From Saccopteryx bilineata (taxonomy: Eukaryota; Chordata; Mammalia; Chiroptera; Emballonuridae), in contig NC_089493.1 of the NCBI RefSeq assembly GCF_036850765.1, forward strand, positions 131,570,239 through 131,634,238: a stretch of DNA of 64,000 bases. The letters are read 5' to 3'. Positions within the stretch are counted from its first letter, which is position 1. Each line of letters starts with the position of its first letter. Positions 1 through 11,475 of this stretch are shown here, in pieces. Under the pieces are notes generated by a model. The model was not told where the DNA came from. It made no database searches and was given only the letters and a program-made list of their open reading frames with translations. Both the position numbers and the translations under genes were made by a program.

Positions 1-800
1 CCAGCAGAACCGCGCTTTTGTCTCCCGCTGCCGCCCGCCCTCCGGGGAGCCCTCAGCCGCGTGGGTGGGGGCATTGCAGCTCGGACCCTAAGACTCACTA
101 CTGTAGACCCGAAAGCTCCCTCCTTCTGTGCGACTCTGCTCTGAATGCCGCGGGGGAGCTTGTTTGGCTGCTCTCCTGCTTCCCTTTGCTGGTATTGCTG
201 TTTCCGGGGGAAATATTCACTTCAGCTTTGGGGAGTGACTCGTCCCAGGGGTTAGGGTGGCTATCTCCCAAAATGTTTTTCCCTATGCCTCCTAGATTGC
301 ACTCTCTTCCTGTTACTGTGGTTCTCTCCCCTCTCCCTCCATCCCCAGGAGCCCCGGGTGAGTGTTTGTGAGAGAGATGTTCTGCGTGGTCCCTTTAAGA
401 AGGATCCTGGGTCTGAGAAATCAGACTCTCTCACAAACAGTATCCTGACTTGTTTCCAGCTAAATACTGTCCTTACGCTTCTTCTGGGCTCTGGGGCTGC
501 AGGCTGGGGCTTTGTTCCTGGGGCTCAGGACCCTTCCCCCTCTGCTAAACTCACTTCCCGCCACTCGAGTCTCTCCCTGCTGCCGTTCGCTCCGAGAAGC
601 TGGGCAGCCCTCTCCGTGTTTCCGCTTTTCCTACCAGTCTCTGTGTGGCTTCTTCAGCATTCCTTGGTTGAAGAGTCCTTTTAGTTTAGTCCAAAGTTGG
701 TTTTTCCAGCTGATAGTTCATAAAATTAGTTTGTAATCCACATTGGTTCTGGGAGGTAGATGCTGGTACGTCCGCCTACTCCAGCGCCATCTTGTCTCCC
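1..800 (-). mobile_element. LINE-1 5' UTR, truncated by window edge
   Basis: Read on the minus strand, this GC-rich block begins near position 800 with gagacaagatggcgctggag and continues leftward out of the window. The same kind of start (aagatggcagcagagtagg) begins the nearly full-length L1 at 47197, so this is the 5' UTR of a second L1 whose ORF1 must lie to the left. The aagatggc motif resembles the YY1 site known at the start of mammalian L1 elements. No L1 protein is encoded here; short open frames in this GC-rich UTR are not convincing genes. Confidence 0.85.
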
Positions 801-859
801 CAGTGTGATTATTGATGCCAGCCAACCTTTAAGGGCTGCCAGGAGGGCTTGGTTGTGCT

Positions 860-912
860 CTTCAGCTACCAGCCCAAAGTAGGTGCTCAGTAATGTTATG
901 TGAGTGAACGCA
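860..912 (+). repeat. MIR 3' tail
   Basis: The stretch aaagtaggtgctcagtaatg followed by tgagtgaac matches the end of the MIR/L2-type consensus (gtaggtgctcaataaatg). It lies directly beside the L1 5' end, so the L1 probably landed in or next to it. Confidence 0.6.
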
Positions 913-1934
913 TGCCGGGGCACAGGGTCCATGAGCACAAGGCTGGAGGGGCTGCCAGGCTGGGGGAGGAGAGGTCATGGTAGGGGAAAAGCCTGGGTCC
1001 CAGCCAGAGCTTCGTTCCCTTTGTGTGTCATTAGGCTGCTCTTTAAAAAGCTGTTTGCTGGAACAAAGGCCATCTCTGGCCATGCTGCGTATGGGTCACC
1101 CTGCATGCTCCTTCAGAAATGCTTTGAGAGCAGGTGGACTGAGCCAGCTTGTCACACCCGCCCCCCAGGCGGGCTGGTGACTCTGAGGAGTGGTGTATCC
1201 AGCCCTGACCTCAATGGAATTATTTTTAAAGCCTGCAAGAGAAAGGGGATATTTTTAACCTTTGTTCCCAACAAGGCGTCCCAAGAGAAAAAGAGGGAGA
1301 AGGAACATGGAGAGAAGGGAGAGGGGCGTGCACAGGGCAGAGGCTTGGGGGGGGGGGCAGCAGGAGCAGCCCTGGAGCGCTCTGAGGATGAGGGTTTTTT
1401 TCCCCAGCCCTTTTAAATTTTTTAAAAGCTCCAAACAGCAAGAAGGACACTGGAGTTCATTATATCAAGTTATTTCCTCCATTTCAGGAGAAGATCAATC
1501 TATCGAGTCTTGCAGCTCCAAGGTAGGGAGGGGAAGAAAAGGAAAATGGGTGGGGGAGGAAAAACTCCCTGGACAAATTTATGTGGCTAACATGATTACT
1601 TGACTTCCTGGCAGTGCCAGCTGTTGGCAGGCATCCTGGCCCCCTGCGAGGTGTGCTTAGTTGCCTGCTGCCCCCCAAGGCCCTCTCCTGATTGGGACAG
1701 GTTGGCAGGTGTGAGAGCTCCAGATTCCCCACCCCCACCTCCACTCTGAAGCCCCGCTGTCCTCCAAGGGGCAGCCTGTGCTCCAGCTGGCCTTGTCTTA
1801 GCCTGATGCCCACCTCTTGCCTTTGCTTGGAGGGCCCTACCCTGTTTGGTGTGCCGCAGGCTCCCTCCCACATCTTCCTATGGGAGGCAGTTTAGGTAGG
1901 GAACAGGAGCATTTTGGAGCCAGAGAGAAATGGT
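913..1934. other. Unique GC-rich noncoding DNA
   Basis: I see no gene or recognisable repeat here. A run of 11 G starts at 1347. A short AT-rich patch at 1210-1265 (ggaattatttttaaagcctg) stands out from the GC-rich surroundings. Open frames on both strands lack any recognisable domain. Confidence 0.4.
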
Positions 1935-2900
1935 TCTGTCTGTTCATTCATTCATTCCTGTACACATGTGTGCATTTATTCATGCATTTATTCATGCATG
2001 CACTCCCTCATCCAGCAAGTATTTACTGAACATCTACCGTGTGCCGAGCCCTGCACATGGTATAGTGGTGGACATAGAGCCAGCAAGCTGGACATGATCC
2101 CTCCCTGCCTTGTAGGGTTTATGTGATGACGAGGAGACACATAGGAAAGAAGGAAGATGATGCCAGGGAGGGCAAATACTATGAAAAATGGGGGAGAGTC
2201 AGGTGTATGGGAGCTTTTGACCCAGGGTGACCAGGCCAGATAAAGGAGGTCCCATGTGATCAGAATGATAGGAAAGTTGGGCTGACGGGGCATCAGGGAC
2301 AGGGACTGGCCAGCATGTAGGGATGGAGTTGTAGAAGGTGACTTCTGGGCGGTGAAGTGGTCTTGAATTCCATGGCATTGAATTGTGTCTGCTATGGAAA
2401 CCCCTTGCTCATGGCAAGGGAGGGACAGGACCCAACTAGCACCGGCAGGGGGCTGCGGTGGTTTGGGGCCAGTGGGAGTGGCGAGGGGGGCTCTGCGGGG
2501 TGGCAGGCTGTGGCCGTGGTGATCCATCTGGCACTGACTTGACGAGGGAGCAAAAAGCCTTGTGGGGGGACAGGCTGGCACTGGGTGTTGGGGGACAGGG
2601 AGCGGGGGTAGAACTGTTAAGTTTGCTGACAGCTTGGGTCTGGGGTGAAAAAGAGAGGTGTGTCAAGGCCCAGGGAGGTGTGATTTCGGGGATGAGAATG
2701 AAGAGCTCTGTTTTGGACAGGTCTGTCAGATGAGCAAGTGGACATGCACAGCTGGCGCTCCGGAGAGCCAGGGCTGGAGAGGTATCTGGAGGTTTGGCCA
2801 GGATTTAAGGCTGTGTGACTGAGGGTGATCAGCTAAGGGCTGTACAAACAGGAGTGGGTAGAGAGCCTGGAGACCTCTGGGGCCTTGGGTGTTTGGAGGA
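1935..2900 (-). repeat. Ancient L2 LINE 3' end
   Basis: The block starts with tcattcattcattcctgtac and aagtatttactgaacatcta and runs on through the matching gtgtgccgagccctgcacat, the reverse complement of the L2 3' end. Further right, phrases such as gttttggacaggtctgtcag still resemble reverse-complement L2, but similarity decays after about 2250 and the right boundary is approximate. Confidence 0.6.
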
Positions 2901-3149
2901 GGTGGGAGTCACAGGGGAGGAAGGCATGGTAGGACAGCCCGGGGAGGATGAATGCCAGGGGCCCAGAGATAAAGTTGATGTCGGAGAATGACCACTGAGT
3001 TTGGTAACTGGAGAGAGCATGCAGGAGGATGGGAGGTGAGCGTGGGGAGACTGAGGCCCTTACTTTCCTGAGTTATGCTATAAAAGGGAGCAGAAAAACG
3101 GAAGGACATTCCTCCCTCCACAATATTGAGGAACATTGATATGCTTTTT

Positions 3150-3290
3150 TAGAAGCTGTGAGAACTCGGGCAAGTAGCTTAACCTCTCTGAGCCTCAGTT
3201 CCACATCTGCAAAATGGAGATGTTATGGGATCAGGCACATAGTAGGTGCTCAGTGAGTACAAATGTAATTATCGTTATCTTCATGGACAG
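3150..3290 (+). repeat. MIR
   Basis: The central MIR core is clear: gcaagtagcttaacctctct, gagcctcagttccacatctg, aaaatgg, then cacatagtaggtgctcagtg. The order and spacing match the plus-strand MIR consensus. Confidence 0.85.
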
Positions 3291-3559
3291 ACAGGGAAAG
3301 GTCTCCAAAATGTCTTGTAAAGTGAGGAATGCAGTTATCAGCACAGATGCTGTGCCCTTGTGCACACGTATGTATATGTGTGTGCACGTCTCTGCATGTG
3401 TGTGCAAATCCACAGTGAACATTTCACACCAAGGTGCAATGAGGACCTCTGGAGATGTAGAGAGTGATTGTTCATGCTATAGTAAATGTATCTGTGTTTG
3501 AAGCTCTTAATCAGAGAAAGCTTTCATGGTTTGCTTGTACAGTAATGAGTCCAATGTAA

Positions 3560-3685
3560 GAAATGGTCATTTTAGGTCTTTATTTCTTCAGGAAGCCCTC
3601 CATGATTGCACCAGCCACAACCCATTCCTGTCAGATCTTCTTAGTTGTTAGAAGCCACATTTTGTGCTGTGGCTATTTTGAGTCA

Positions 3686-3724
<39 letters not shown>

Positions 3725-3905
3725 TCTCTTCAGGTAGCCTACGAACTTCTTGAGGGAATGGGCTATGCCCTTCTTAGTTGTTAGAAGCCACATTTTGTGC
3801 TGTGGCTATTTTGAGTCAAGTGTGTGTGTGTGTGTGTGTGATCTCTTCAGGTAGCCTATGAACTTCTTGAGGGAATGGGCTATGCCCTTTGTAGGCTGGG
3901 CACAT
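3560..3905 (+). repeat. L2 LINE 3' fragment, expanded by duplication
   Basis: The phrases ggaagccctccatgattgca and aacttcttgagggaatgggc match the two halves of the L2 3' end (ttccctgacc; ctccatgagggcagggac). The segment is lengthened by the tandem duplication at 3637-3889. Confidence 0.55.
3637..3889. repeat. Two-copy tandem duplication with TG microsatellite inside
   Basis: Copy 1 (3637-3769, 133 bp) and copy 2 (3770-3889, 120 bp) both begin cttcttagttgttagaagcc and both end at gggctatgcc. Outside the TG tract they differ by very few bases (for example cctacgaac against cctatgaac). The length difference comes from the (TG)n run, longer in copy 1 (about 3690-3722) than in copy 2 (about 3819-3840). 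This is a recent local duplication within an L2 fragment. Confidence 0.95.
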
Positions 3906-3911
3906 CTAGGC

Positions 3912-4060
3912 TAGAGGTCTAGCCATTCTCAGATGGCAGGATTGAAACCACCTGGGAGCTTGTTGGAAATGAGGTTCTCAGACCTGCAGAGTCAGAGACC
4001 CTGGGGTGGGCCCAGCAGGCCATGTTTCTACAAGCCCCGCGTAGACTCTGATGTACCCGC
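3912..4060 (+). mobile_element. MER5-like hAT-Charlie fossil
   Basis: The sequence ccattctcagatggcaggat, then accacctgggagcttgttgg, then aaatgaggttctcagacctg, then ctggggtgggcccagcaggc follows the MER5A consensus in order. It is an ancient nonautonomous DNA transposon shared by placental mammals. Confidence 0.8.
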
Positions 4061-5324
4061 CGGTGCTAATGGGAAATCAAGGCATAGTGAGAGGAAGGCC
4101 TGGTTTTGGATTATGGGAAGAGCCTGTGACAAAGCTGAGGTGACTCAGGTCGAGATACCCAGTCAGAGGTGAAGGAGGGGGCACACATCTGTCCCTGGGA
4201 GGAAGGATCCAAGGTTCATTGCTTCATGTCCTGGGCCAGAGAGCCCACACATATGGATAGGTGAGGTGGCTACTCTGGTGTGCATGCCCCTCAGGGGCCA
4301 CAGGGAGCTGAGGGCCTGCCGCTAGGAGCCCTGAGGAAACTGGCCGCTGCCCAGTGTTACAGAAGGTGCATTCTCGACCTTGTGCAGTGAGGCTGGCATG
4401 TTTGGGTTCCTCAGGAGCTCACAGAAGGCAGGGTCAGGGTTTCCTCCTGCTCCATCCTTCCCTGGGCTCTGGGTAGAGGCTAGGCTGGGGCTGATTGCAG
4501 GATGGGTCCTGTGGGCCGGACTTTGCAGGCCGGGTCTGTGACCTCACCACTTTCCCACACTCTAGGCTAATGGGTGAGGTGGGCAGGGAGACTGTACTGG
4601 GAAGGTTCAGGTTCCGGGGGTGCTATTTTCCTTGCTTGGTGCTCTCTCTGCCACCCCTTTCTCCTCTCCCATCTCTGGAGCCCACCTTTGCATCCCTCTG
4701 GCCAGGCCAGGTGCTTCTGTGTGTGAGGTGGGGAGTAATTGAGTCTCAGGGTGAGGTTTGGGAACAGCTTTGGGAGGAAAGGAAGAAGGTAGCTCCTTGC
4801 TGTGACAGGCTCAGGGTGCTGGGGGTACCTGACGGTTGGGGTCCACAGGCTGTCTGGCCCAGGCCCCAGCTAGGGGTGAGGCTTGGGAACCCTGGAGGTT
4901 CCTCACTGGGCAGGGGCACAGCTGTGGGCCACCTAGCTGAGGTGGGCCTGCCTATGGGTATGGACCAGCACAGGCTGTGGGTGCTATGGGTGGTTGGGCT
5001 ACAGCCTGAGGGGCCTGGCTGTGCACTGTGGTGATGAGTAAGCATTTGGGGGATGTGACTTCTGCAGGGACAGGCCCCAGCAGACACTCTCCCCCCACCC
5101 AGCTTCCTGTGTCCCCTCCTCCTTCAGTTCCAAGGCAGCTTTGCTGAGTGGATGATTTCTGGGTGGGCTGCTGGTGTTAATGTGGTGTCAGGGGGCCCAT
5201 GTGTGTCTGCTGAGTCAGTCTGCTCCATGCCACAGGAGTGAGCAGCACAGGGGTGTGATGGGGGAGATGGCAAGTTTCCCCCAAGCCTTTCACAGCAGGA
5301 GCTCCACCTGTACATTGTAGGGCA
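4061..5324. other. Unique noncoding DNA
   Basis: GC-rich sequence without a recognisable repeat or exon. A 179-codon plus-strand frame (4495-5034) has no domain, low-complexity composition and an equally long antisense partner, so I do not call it a gene. Confidence 0.4.
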
Positions 5325-5515
5325 GGGAGTAACAGAGATGGAGTTGGGGTTCTGGCTTCACCTCTGTCTGTGTGACCGTATCCCCTGCACCTCTTCAGCT
5401 GTGAACGAGGTCCTCAGGGGACCTCCTTCTGGGTGCTGTGTTGTGTGGAGAAGGCCTGGCACAGACCCTGGCACATGGGTGTCACTCAATGAATGTTACA
5501 ACGCACATCAGTTCT
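5325..5515 (+). repeat. MIR
   Basis: The order ttctggcttcacctctgtct, gtgtgaccgt, then a degraded core, then ccctggcacatgggtgtcac and tcaatgaatg matches a near-complete MIR. Confidence 0.75.
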
Positions 5516-7075
5516 TTTGCAGCTTGGACTGAGTTTTGCACATGCAGAGCCCTAGACCGGGCACTGGGTGAGACTGATGCCTGGGAAGTGTCTACTGGAC
5601 TCTGAGGGATGGAGGGGCACAGCCCTTAGTGGCCCAGATGTCCCTCCCAGGCCAGCACAGCCTTCTAGCCAGTACAGCCAGGGGAAGCTCTGCCTAGTAG
5701 ACCTAATCCAGGCAGACTGCCAGAGGATGGCTTTGATAATTATGAACTTGCTGTGGTTGGTCATCTCTTTTAAGTGTACAAGAAAACTTTTTCACAGTTT
5801 AATTAGCTCATTAATTTTAACAATAACAGTTCACAAAAGGGGGCACTATGTTTCCTACCTAGAGGTGGGGACAGTCCCTGGTGGCTGAGGTAGGATTCAG
5901 CCTAGGTCCCCTCTCCAGGCTGCCCATCACTTCCCACTGCCCTGCACACTGCCCTGCACACTGCTTCCCAATTTGGGGCCACCCATGGGGAGGGGCACTG
6001 TGGGAGACCATGTCCCCAGGAGCTGGGGTCTGCCCTCCGAGAAGCCATCACGTGTAGAGGGGGTGCTGGAAGCGGCATGGAATCAGTGGTGGTGTCTGTC
6101 AGGGCCAGGCCACAGAGCCACTGGGCCAGCCTGCCGGGGCCCCTCTGGGACACAGCTGTCCTTCTGGACATGACCCATTTCCCTCTCCTCATGCCTGCAC
6201 ACCGATAGTCCCTCTGCTCAGCATCTGTCCCCTGGTGGAAGCTACTTTACGGTGACTGTCCTCAGCTGCCCTCCCAAGCTTACTACCGGCCCCATTGGTT
6301 CACCTGGAAGAGCTACAGGTGCCAGGAAGTGTGGGGTGTCCATGAAGCTGGCTGCAGTGGGCTGCAGGCTGTTGCCCAGCACACCTGCACACAGCCACTG
6401 ACAGGTGGAGGATTTGTGACTCATGGGACAAAGATGGCATCCTTGGAATAGAAGAGAGCGGGGCTGGATCAGAGCCCATATGTATTGGGTGTTTGGGGAT
6501 TGGGGGGGTGGAGGCATTGTGCAAATCTAGGAGCCCCAGTTATAACAACAGCATCACCAAGGGCAGAGGGAAGAGCCTCAGGTTATACCAGGGCTCTGTG
6601 CAGTCAGGCTGGGCATGGGTCATGCCAGCTTCTGCCTATGTTCTGCCTCAGGTGAAGCCATACATGGGCACCACCCAGCACAGCCCAGAGGTCAGGGAAA
6701 GGTGGGTTTGCCAGGTCCCATCTCCACCCCATCACTACTGCTGGAGTTCACTGGCCTGATGTTCCCTGGAGTCCAAGACACTGACCCTTGTGGTTCTGTC
6801 CTCATTTCTGAAACAGGAACAGTGGGGCTGGTGTCAAGCCTATGCCCTGAGCTACATCCTACTCCTGGGGACTTAACTTTTTGCTTTCATAGTGAGTGTC
6901 CCTGCTGCAAACATAGCTGTGCTACTTTGGCTTTCTCCTCAGTCAGCCCAACCCAAGAGGGAGAGCCCATGCCCCATAGCCCTCTCTCTGGTGCACACCA
7001 GTCTTTGGGACCTGGGCATTTCTGAGGTGTTGGTAGACCTAGCAGAAAAATGAAAAGCTCATAATCTGAGTCATA
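5516..7075. other. Unique noncoding DNA
   Basis: I recognise no gene. An AT-rich patch at 5790-5840 (cagtttaattagctcattaa) could be an old repeat or a regulatory island. The doublet cctgcacactgccctgcaca at 5940 is a trivial short tandem repeat. Confidence 0.4.
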
Positions 7076-7252
7076 CCACCTGGATTCATGTTGCCATTTT
7101 CCCTTGGGGTGCTATATGGCTTTGAATAAGCATCCTAATCTCTTTGTGTTTCACTGTGTTTATCTGTTATATGGGCACAGCAGTGCCTTCTACACGGGGA
7201 TGTAGGGACTAGGTGAGATGAGGCATGAGCAGCCTTAGAATATGGTCTGGCA
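7076..7252 (+). repeat. MIR, split by the L1 insertion
   Basis: Phrases such as tggctttgaataagcatcct, aatctctttgtgtttcactg, tgggcacagcagtgccttct and tagggactaggtgagatgag follow MIR order. The element is cut at 7252; a short remnant resumes after 10347. Confidence 0.7.
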
Positions 7253-7838
7253 TACAGATGCTAAAATACTAAACAAAATACTAGCAAATCGAATACAACA
7301 ACATATTAAAAAAATAATACATCATGATCAAGTGGGATTCATCCCAGAATCTCAAGGATGGTTCAACATACGTAAAACAGTTAACGTAATACACCATATC
7401 AACAAAACAAAGAACAAAAACCACATGATCTTATCAATAGACGCAGAAAAGGCTTTTGATAAAATACAACACAATTTTATGTTTAAGACTCTCAACAAAA
7501 TGGGTATAGAAGGAAAATATCTCAACATGATCAAGGCCATATATGATAAACCATCAGCTAACATCATACTAAATGGCACAAAACTGAAGGCTTTTCCCCT
7601 TAAATCAGGAACAAGACAGGGTTGTTCACTCTCTCCACTCTTATTTAATGTGGTACTAGAGGTTCTAGCCAGAGCAATCAGACAAGACAAAGAAATAAAA
7701 GGCATCCATATCGGAAAAGAAGTAAAGGTATCACTTTTTGCAGATGATATGATCCTATACATCGAAAACCCCAAAGAATCCACAAAAAGACTACTAGAAA
7801 CAATAAGCCAATACAGTAAGGTTGCAGGATACAAAATT

Positions 7839-8033
7839 TTTTTTTTTTTTTTTTGTTTTTTTTTTTTAAAGATTTTATTTATTCATTATAGAGAGGAGAG
7901 AGAGAGAAAGGGGGAGGAGCAGGAAGCATCAACTCCCATATGTGCCTTGACCAGGCAAGCCCGGGGTTTCGAACCGGCGACCTCAGTGTTCCAGGTCGAC
8001 GCTTTATCCGCTGCGCCACCACAGGTCAGGCCA
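7839..8033 (-). mobile_element. Ves-like tRNA-derived SINE
   Basis: The poly(T) at its left and ccgctgcgccaccacaggtc at its right give a minus-strand Ves-like SINE. A 16-bp target duplication tgcaggatacaaaatt flanks it (7823-7838 and 8034-8049). The reverse complement carries a B-box-like ggttcgaaacc. It sits inside L1 ORF2 just past the catalytic motif, so it is younger than the L1. Confidence 0.96.
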
Positions 8034-8594
8034 TGCAGGATACAAAATTAACATACAGAAGTCCATAGCCTTTCTATATGCCAACAATGAAACATTTGAG
8101 AACGAACTCAAAAGAATAATCCCCTTCAAGATTGCAACAAAAAAAATAAAATACCTAGGAATAAACATAACAAAGAATGTAAAGGACTTATATAATGAAA
8201 ACTATAAACCATTGTTAAGGGTAATCAAAAAAGATATAATGAAATGGAAGAATATTCCTTGTTCTTGGTTAGGAAGAATAAATATAATCAAGATGGCCAT
8301 ATTACCCAAAGCAATATATAAATTTAATGCAATTACCATCAAAATTCCAATGACATTTTTTAAAGGAATGGAGCAAAAAATCATCAGATTTATATGGAAC
8401 TATAAAAAACCCCGAATAGCTAAAGCAATCCTAAAGAAAAAGAATGAAGCTGGGGGCATTACAATACCTGACTTCAAACTATATTATAGGGCCACGACAA
8501 TCAAAACAGCATGGTATTGGCAGAAAAATAGACACTCAGACCAATGGAACAGAATAGAAAACCCAGAAATAAAACTACATATATATAGTCAAAT

Positions 8595-8601
<7 letters not shown>

Positions 8602-8631
<30 letters not shown>

Positions 8632-8945
8632 GAGCCAGAGAGAGGATAGACAGGGACAGACAGACAGGAACAGAGAGATGAGAAGCATCAATCATCAGTT
8701 TTTCATTGCGCATTGCGACACCTTTGTTGTTCATTGATTGCTTTCTCATATGTGTCTTGACCTCGGGCCTTCAGCAGACCGAGAGTAACCCCTTGCTTGA
8801 GCCAGAGACCTTAGGTCCAAGCTGGTGAGCTTTTTGCTCAAACCAGATGAGCCCGCGCTCAAGCTGGCAACCTCGGAGTCTCGAACCTGGGTCCTTCCGC
8901 ATCCCAGTCTGACTCTCTATCCACTGCGCCACCGCCTGGTCAGGC
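8602..8945 (-). mobile_element. Long-type tRNA-derived bat SINE (about 340 bp)
   Basis: The duplication tatagtcaaataattttt (8584-8601 and 8946-8963) flanks it exactly. On the minus strand it starts gcctgaccaggcggtggcgc, then has a B box (ggttcgagact), a long unique body (agcttgagcgcgggctcatc) and a CT-rich tail ending in poly(A). The head is related to the Ves-like type but the body is different and longer. Confidence 0.95.
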
Positions 8946-10082
8946 TATAGTCAAATAATTTTTGATAAAGGGGCCAACAACACACAATGGAGAAAAGAAA
9001 GCCTCTTCAATAAATGGTGCTGGGAAAACTGGAAAGCCACATGCAAAAGAATGAAACTGGACTACAGTTTGTCCCCCTGTACTAAAATTAACTCAAAATG
9101 GATCAAAGATCTAAACATAAGACCTGAAACAATTAAGTACATAGAAGAAGACATAGGTACTAAACTCATGGACCTGAGTTTTAAAGAGCATTTTATGAAT
9201 TTGACTCCAAAGGCAAGAGAAGTGAAGGCAAAAATTAATGAATGGGACTACATCAGACTAAGAAGTTTTTGCTCAGCAAGAGAAACTGATAACAAAATAA
9301 ACAGACAGCCAACTAAATGGGAAATGATATTTTCAAACAATAGCTCAGATAAGGGCCTAATATCCAAAATATACAAAGAACTCATAAAACTCAACAACAA
9401 ACAAACAAACAATCCAATAAAAAAAATGGGAAGAGGACATGAACAGACACTTCTCCCAGGAAGAAATACAAATGGCCAACAGATATATGAAAAGATGCTC
9501 ATCTTCTTTAGTTATTAGAGAAATGCAAATCAAAACTGCAATGAGATAGCACCTCACACCTGTTAGATTAGCTATTATTAACAAGACAGGTAATAGCAAA
9601 TGTTGGAGAGGCTGTGGAGAAAAAGGAACCCTCATCCACTGTTGGTGGGAATGTAAAGTAGTACAACCATTATGGAAGAAAGTATGGTGGTTCCTCAAAA
9701 AACTGAAAATAGAACTACCTGATGACCCAGCAATCCCTCTGTTGGGTATATACCCCCAAAACTCAGAAACATTGATACGTAAAGACACATGCAGTCCCAT
9801 GTTCATTGCAGCATTGTTCACAGTGGCCAGGACATGGAAACAACCAAAAAGCTCGTCAGTAGATGACTGGATAAAGAAGATGTGGCACATATACACTATG
9901 GAATACTGCTCAGCCATAAGAAATGATGACATTGGATCATTTACAGCAAAATGGTGGGATCTTGATAACATTATACGAAGTGAAATAAGTAAATCAGAAA
10001 AAACCAGGAACTGCATTATTCCATACGTAGGTAGGACATAAAAGTGAGACTAAGAGACATTGATAAGAGTGTGGTGGTTACG

Positions 10083-10132
10083 GGGGGAGGGGGGAGAGGG
10101 AGAGGGAGAGGGAAAGGAGGAGGGGGAGGGGC
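10083..10132. repeat. Purine-rich tract in the L1 3' UTR
   Basis: A G/A-only run built from gggagaggga units, the G-rich block common in mammalian L1 3' UTRs. The homologous pyrimidine block in the minus-strand L1 is at about 41190-41255. Confidence 0.85.
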
Positions 10133-10305
10133 ACAAAGAAAACTAGATAGAAGGTGACAGAGGACAATCTGACTTTGGGTGATGGGTATGCAACATAATT
10201 GAACGACAAGATAACCTGGACATGTTATCTTTAAATATATGTATCCTGATTTATTGATGTCGCCCCATTAAAAAAATAAAATTATTAAAAAATAAATAAA
10301 TAAAA

Positions 10306-10322
10306 GTGGTCCTTTAACTTAT
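10306..10322 (+). other. Possible short L1 3' transduction
   Basis: The L1 3' end runs into aataaataaataaa, then a non-L1 segment gtggtcctttaacttat, then a second A run that abuts the target duplication. A segment between two poly(A) stretches is the signature of read-through transcription past the element's own poly(A) site. Confidence 0.55.
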
Positions 10323-10347
10323 AAAAAAAAAAGAATATGGTCTGGCA

Positions 10348-11119
10348 AGGGCACTGTTGAGGGTCGATGGCTGGTGCTCTCCTGGGTGGGGTGGCCTATG
10401 GCATGGGGCAGGCCAAGGCCAGTGTGGTGTGGCTATCTGGGGTCCAGCCCTTGGTTGTCATGATGGAGGCAACTCCGGCTTTTCTACTGACTTCCTCTGG
10501 GGGTTGGTGTCTGAGGGTGGCCGAGGGCACTGCCAGGTGTGAGGTTGGAGAGAAGCTGTCCCTGCTTTGGTGCCTGGCACTGTCAGCTACCAGGGAGGAG
10601 GTGAGTGCAGACCATTGAAACCTCTGGGTTGTGAGGAAATGGGGCAGCCACAGTGGTGATGCTGGGCTAAGCCCAGGGCCTGGCAGGCAGAGGTAGGGAG
10701 AGGGGAGGAGAGCAGGCAGAAGAAGAAGGAACTGACGTGGCACATGCCAGCAATATAGCCTAGGCTCCTCACACAGGTGGACCCAAGTCAAGACGAGGCA
10801 GAGCTAGGACTAAACCCACATGTGTCCTTTGGCCTTCTGGGGGTGGAGCAACTGGGCTCTAGTGCTTGGCGCTGGCTGTTTGGGGCATTAATCATACGTG
10901 GTCCAGGATGTGTGTGCATGTGAGACCATGTGCTGATACACCTTCCCCACTTCAGCAGAAAGCCCTCTGGGCAACTGGGGGGGGCAGCTCTTTACCACCT
11001 GCTGGCACTGGGGGCAGCTCCCATGTTGGAGCCTATTCTGCACATGCCCCTCATGACTCTGCTGGGCCCCTCGCCCAGCCTGCCTGCCTCGGGGGAGGGG
11101 TGCCCAGGGCCAGGAGGTG
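10348..11119. other. Unique noncoding DNA
   Basis: GC-rich sequence with no repeat or exon I recognise, after a short MIR remnant beside the L1 target duplication. Confidence 0.4.
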
Positions 11120-11300
11120 CATCAGGATAATAAAAATAATTAGTGGAGAAGATGCATGCCAAGCATGAGTTAAGTGGCAGTTCTTCTGTTGTCTCCAGTC
11201 TGCTGCTAAGAAAGTTGAGGACAGAGGGGTGTGGTGACCAGTCCAAGGTCACACAGGCAGTTGAAGGGCAGGACTCTGACCCTGGTGGTGGGGAGGGCTG
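11120..11300 (-). repeat. MIR
   Basis: Read as written, gctaagaaagttgaggacag, then ccaaggtcacacaggcagtt, then gcaggactctgaccctgg is the reverse-complement MIR consensus. Confidence 0.75.
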
Positions 11301-11394
11301 ATGGGCCCAGCTCTGGCTCACTCACAGGGAAGTACCAGAAGAGACCCGCAGGATGTTAAGGAGCCAGGACCCTGCCCAAGCCTTCTGTGGGTCA

Positions 11395-11475
11395 GGCGGT
11401 TTCTTACTATCCCATGTTATAGATGTGGGCACTGAGGCTCAGAAGGGGCTCAGGACACCCTGGTGCAAAGTCCGG
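11395..11475 (-). repeat. MIR fragment
   Basis: The phrase ttatagatgtgggcactgag gctcagaagg matches the MIR core in reverse complement. It is a short isolated piece. Confidence 0.6.

Larger units (their letters stand above)
7255..10040 (+). pseudogene. LINE-1 ORF2 fragment (reverse transcriptase to C-terminus)
   Basis: In L1 elements, ORF2 encodes an endonuclease and reverse transcriptase for target-primed reverse transcription. Only the part from mid-RT onward remains. Visible landmarks are [10 protein letters not shown], the segment [14 protein letters not shown], the catalytic [12 protein letters not shown] at about 7737-7772, then [20 protein letters not shown], and the C-terminal cysteine region [18 protein letters not shown] near 9603-9650. 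The endonuclease domain is missing. Two SINEs interrupt the frame at 7839 and 8602, and frame changes occur between about 9480 and 9740. It cannot encode an active enzyme. Confidence 0.92.
7253..10331 (+). mobile_element. 5'-truncated LINE-1 with 16-bp target duplication
   Basis: The insert is bounded by perfect copies of agaatatggtctggca at 7237-7252 and 10332-10347. It starts inside ORF2 (reverse transcriptase domain) and ends with a 3' UTR and A-rich tail, typical of 5' truncation during target-primed reverse transcription. Without its two nested SINEs and their target duplications it is about 2.5 kb. The 3' UTR carries a purine-rich block near 10083-10132. A short extra segment between two A tracts at the end suggests a 3' transduction. 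Confidence 0.95.

Noticed and set aside
1988..2581. 197-codon minus frame
   Set aside because: It lies over an L2 fragment and has no recognisable domain.
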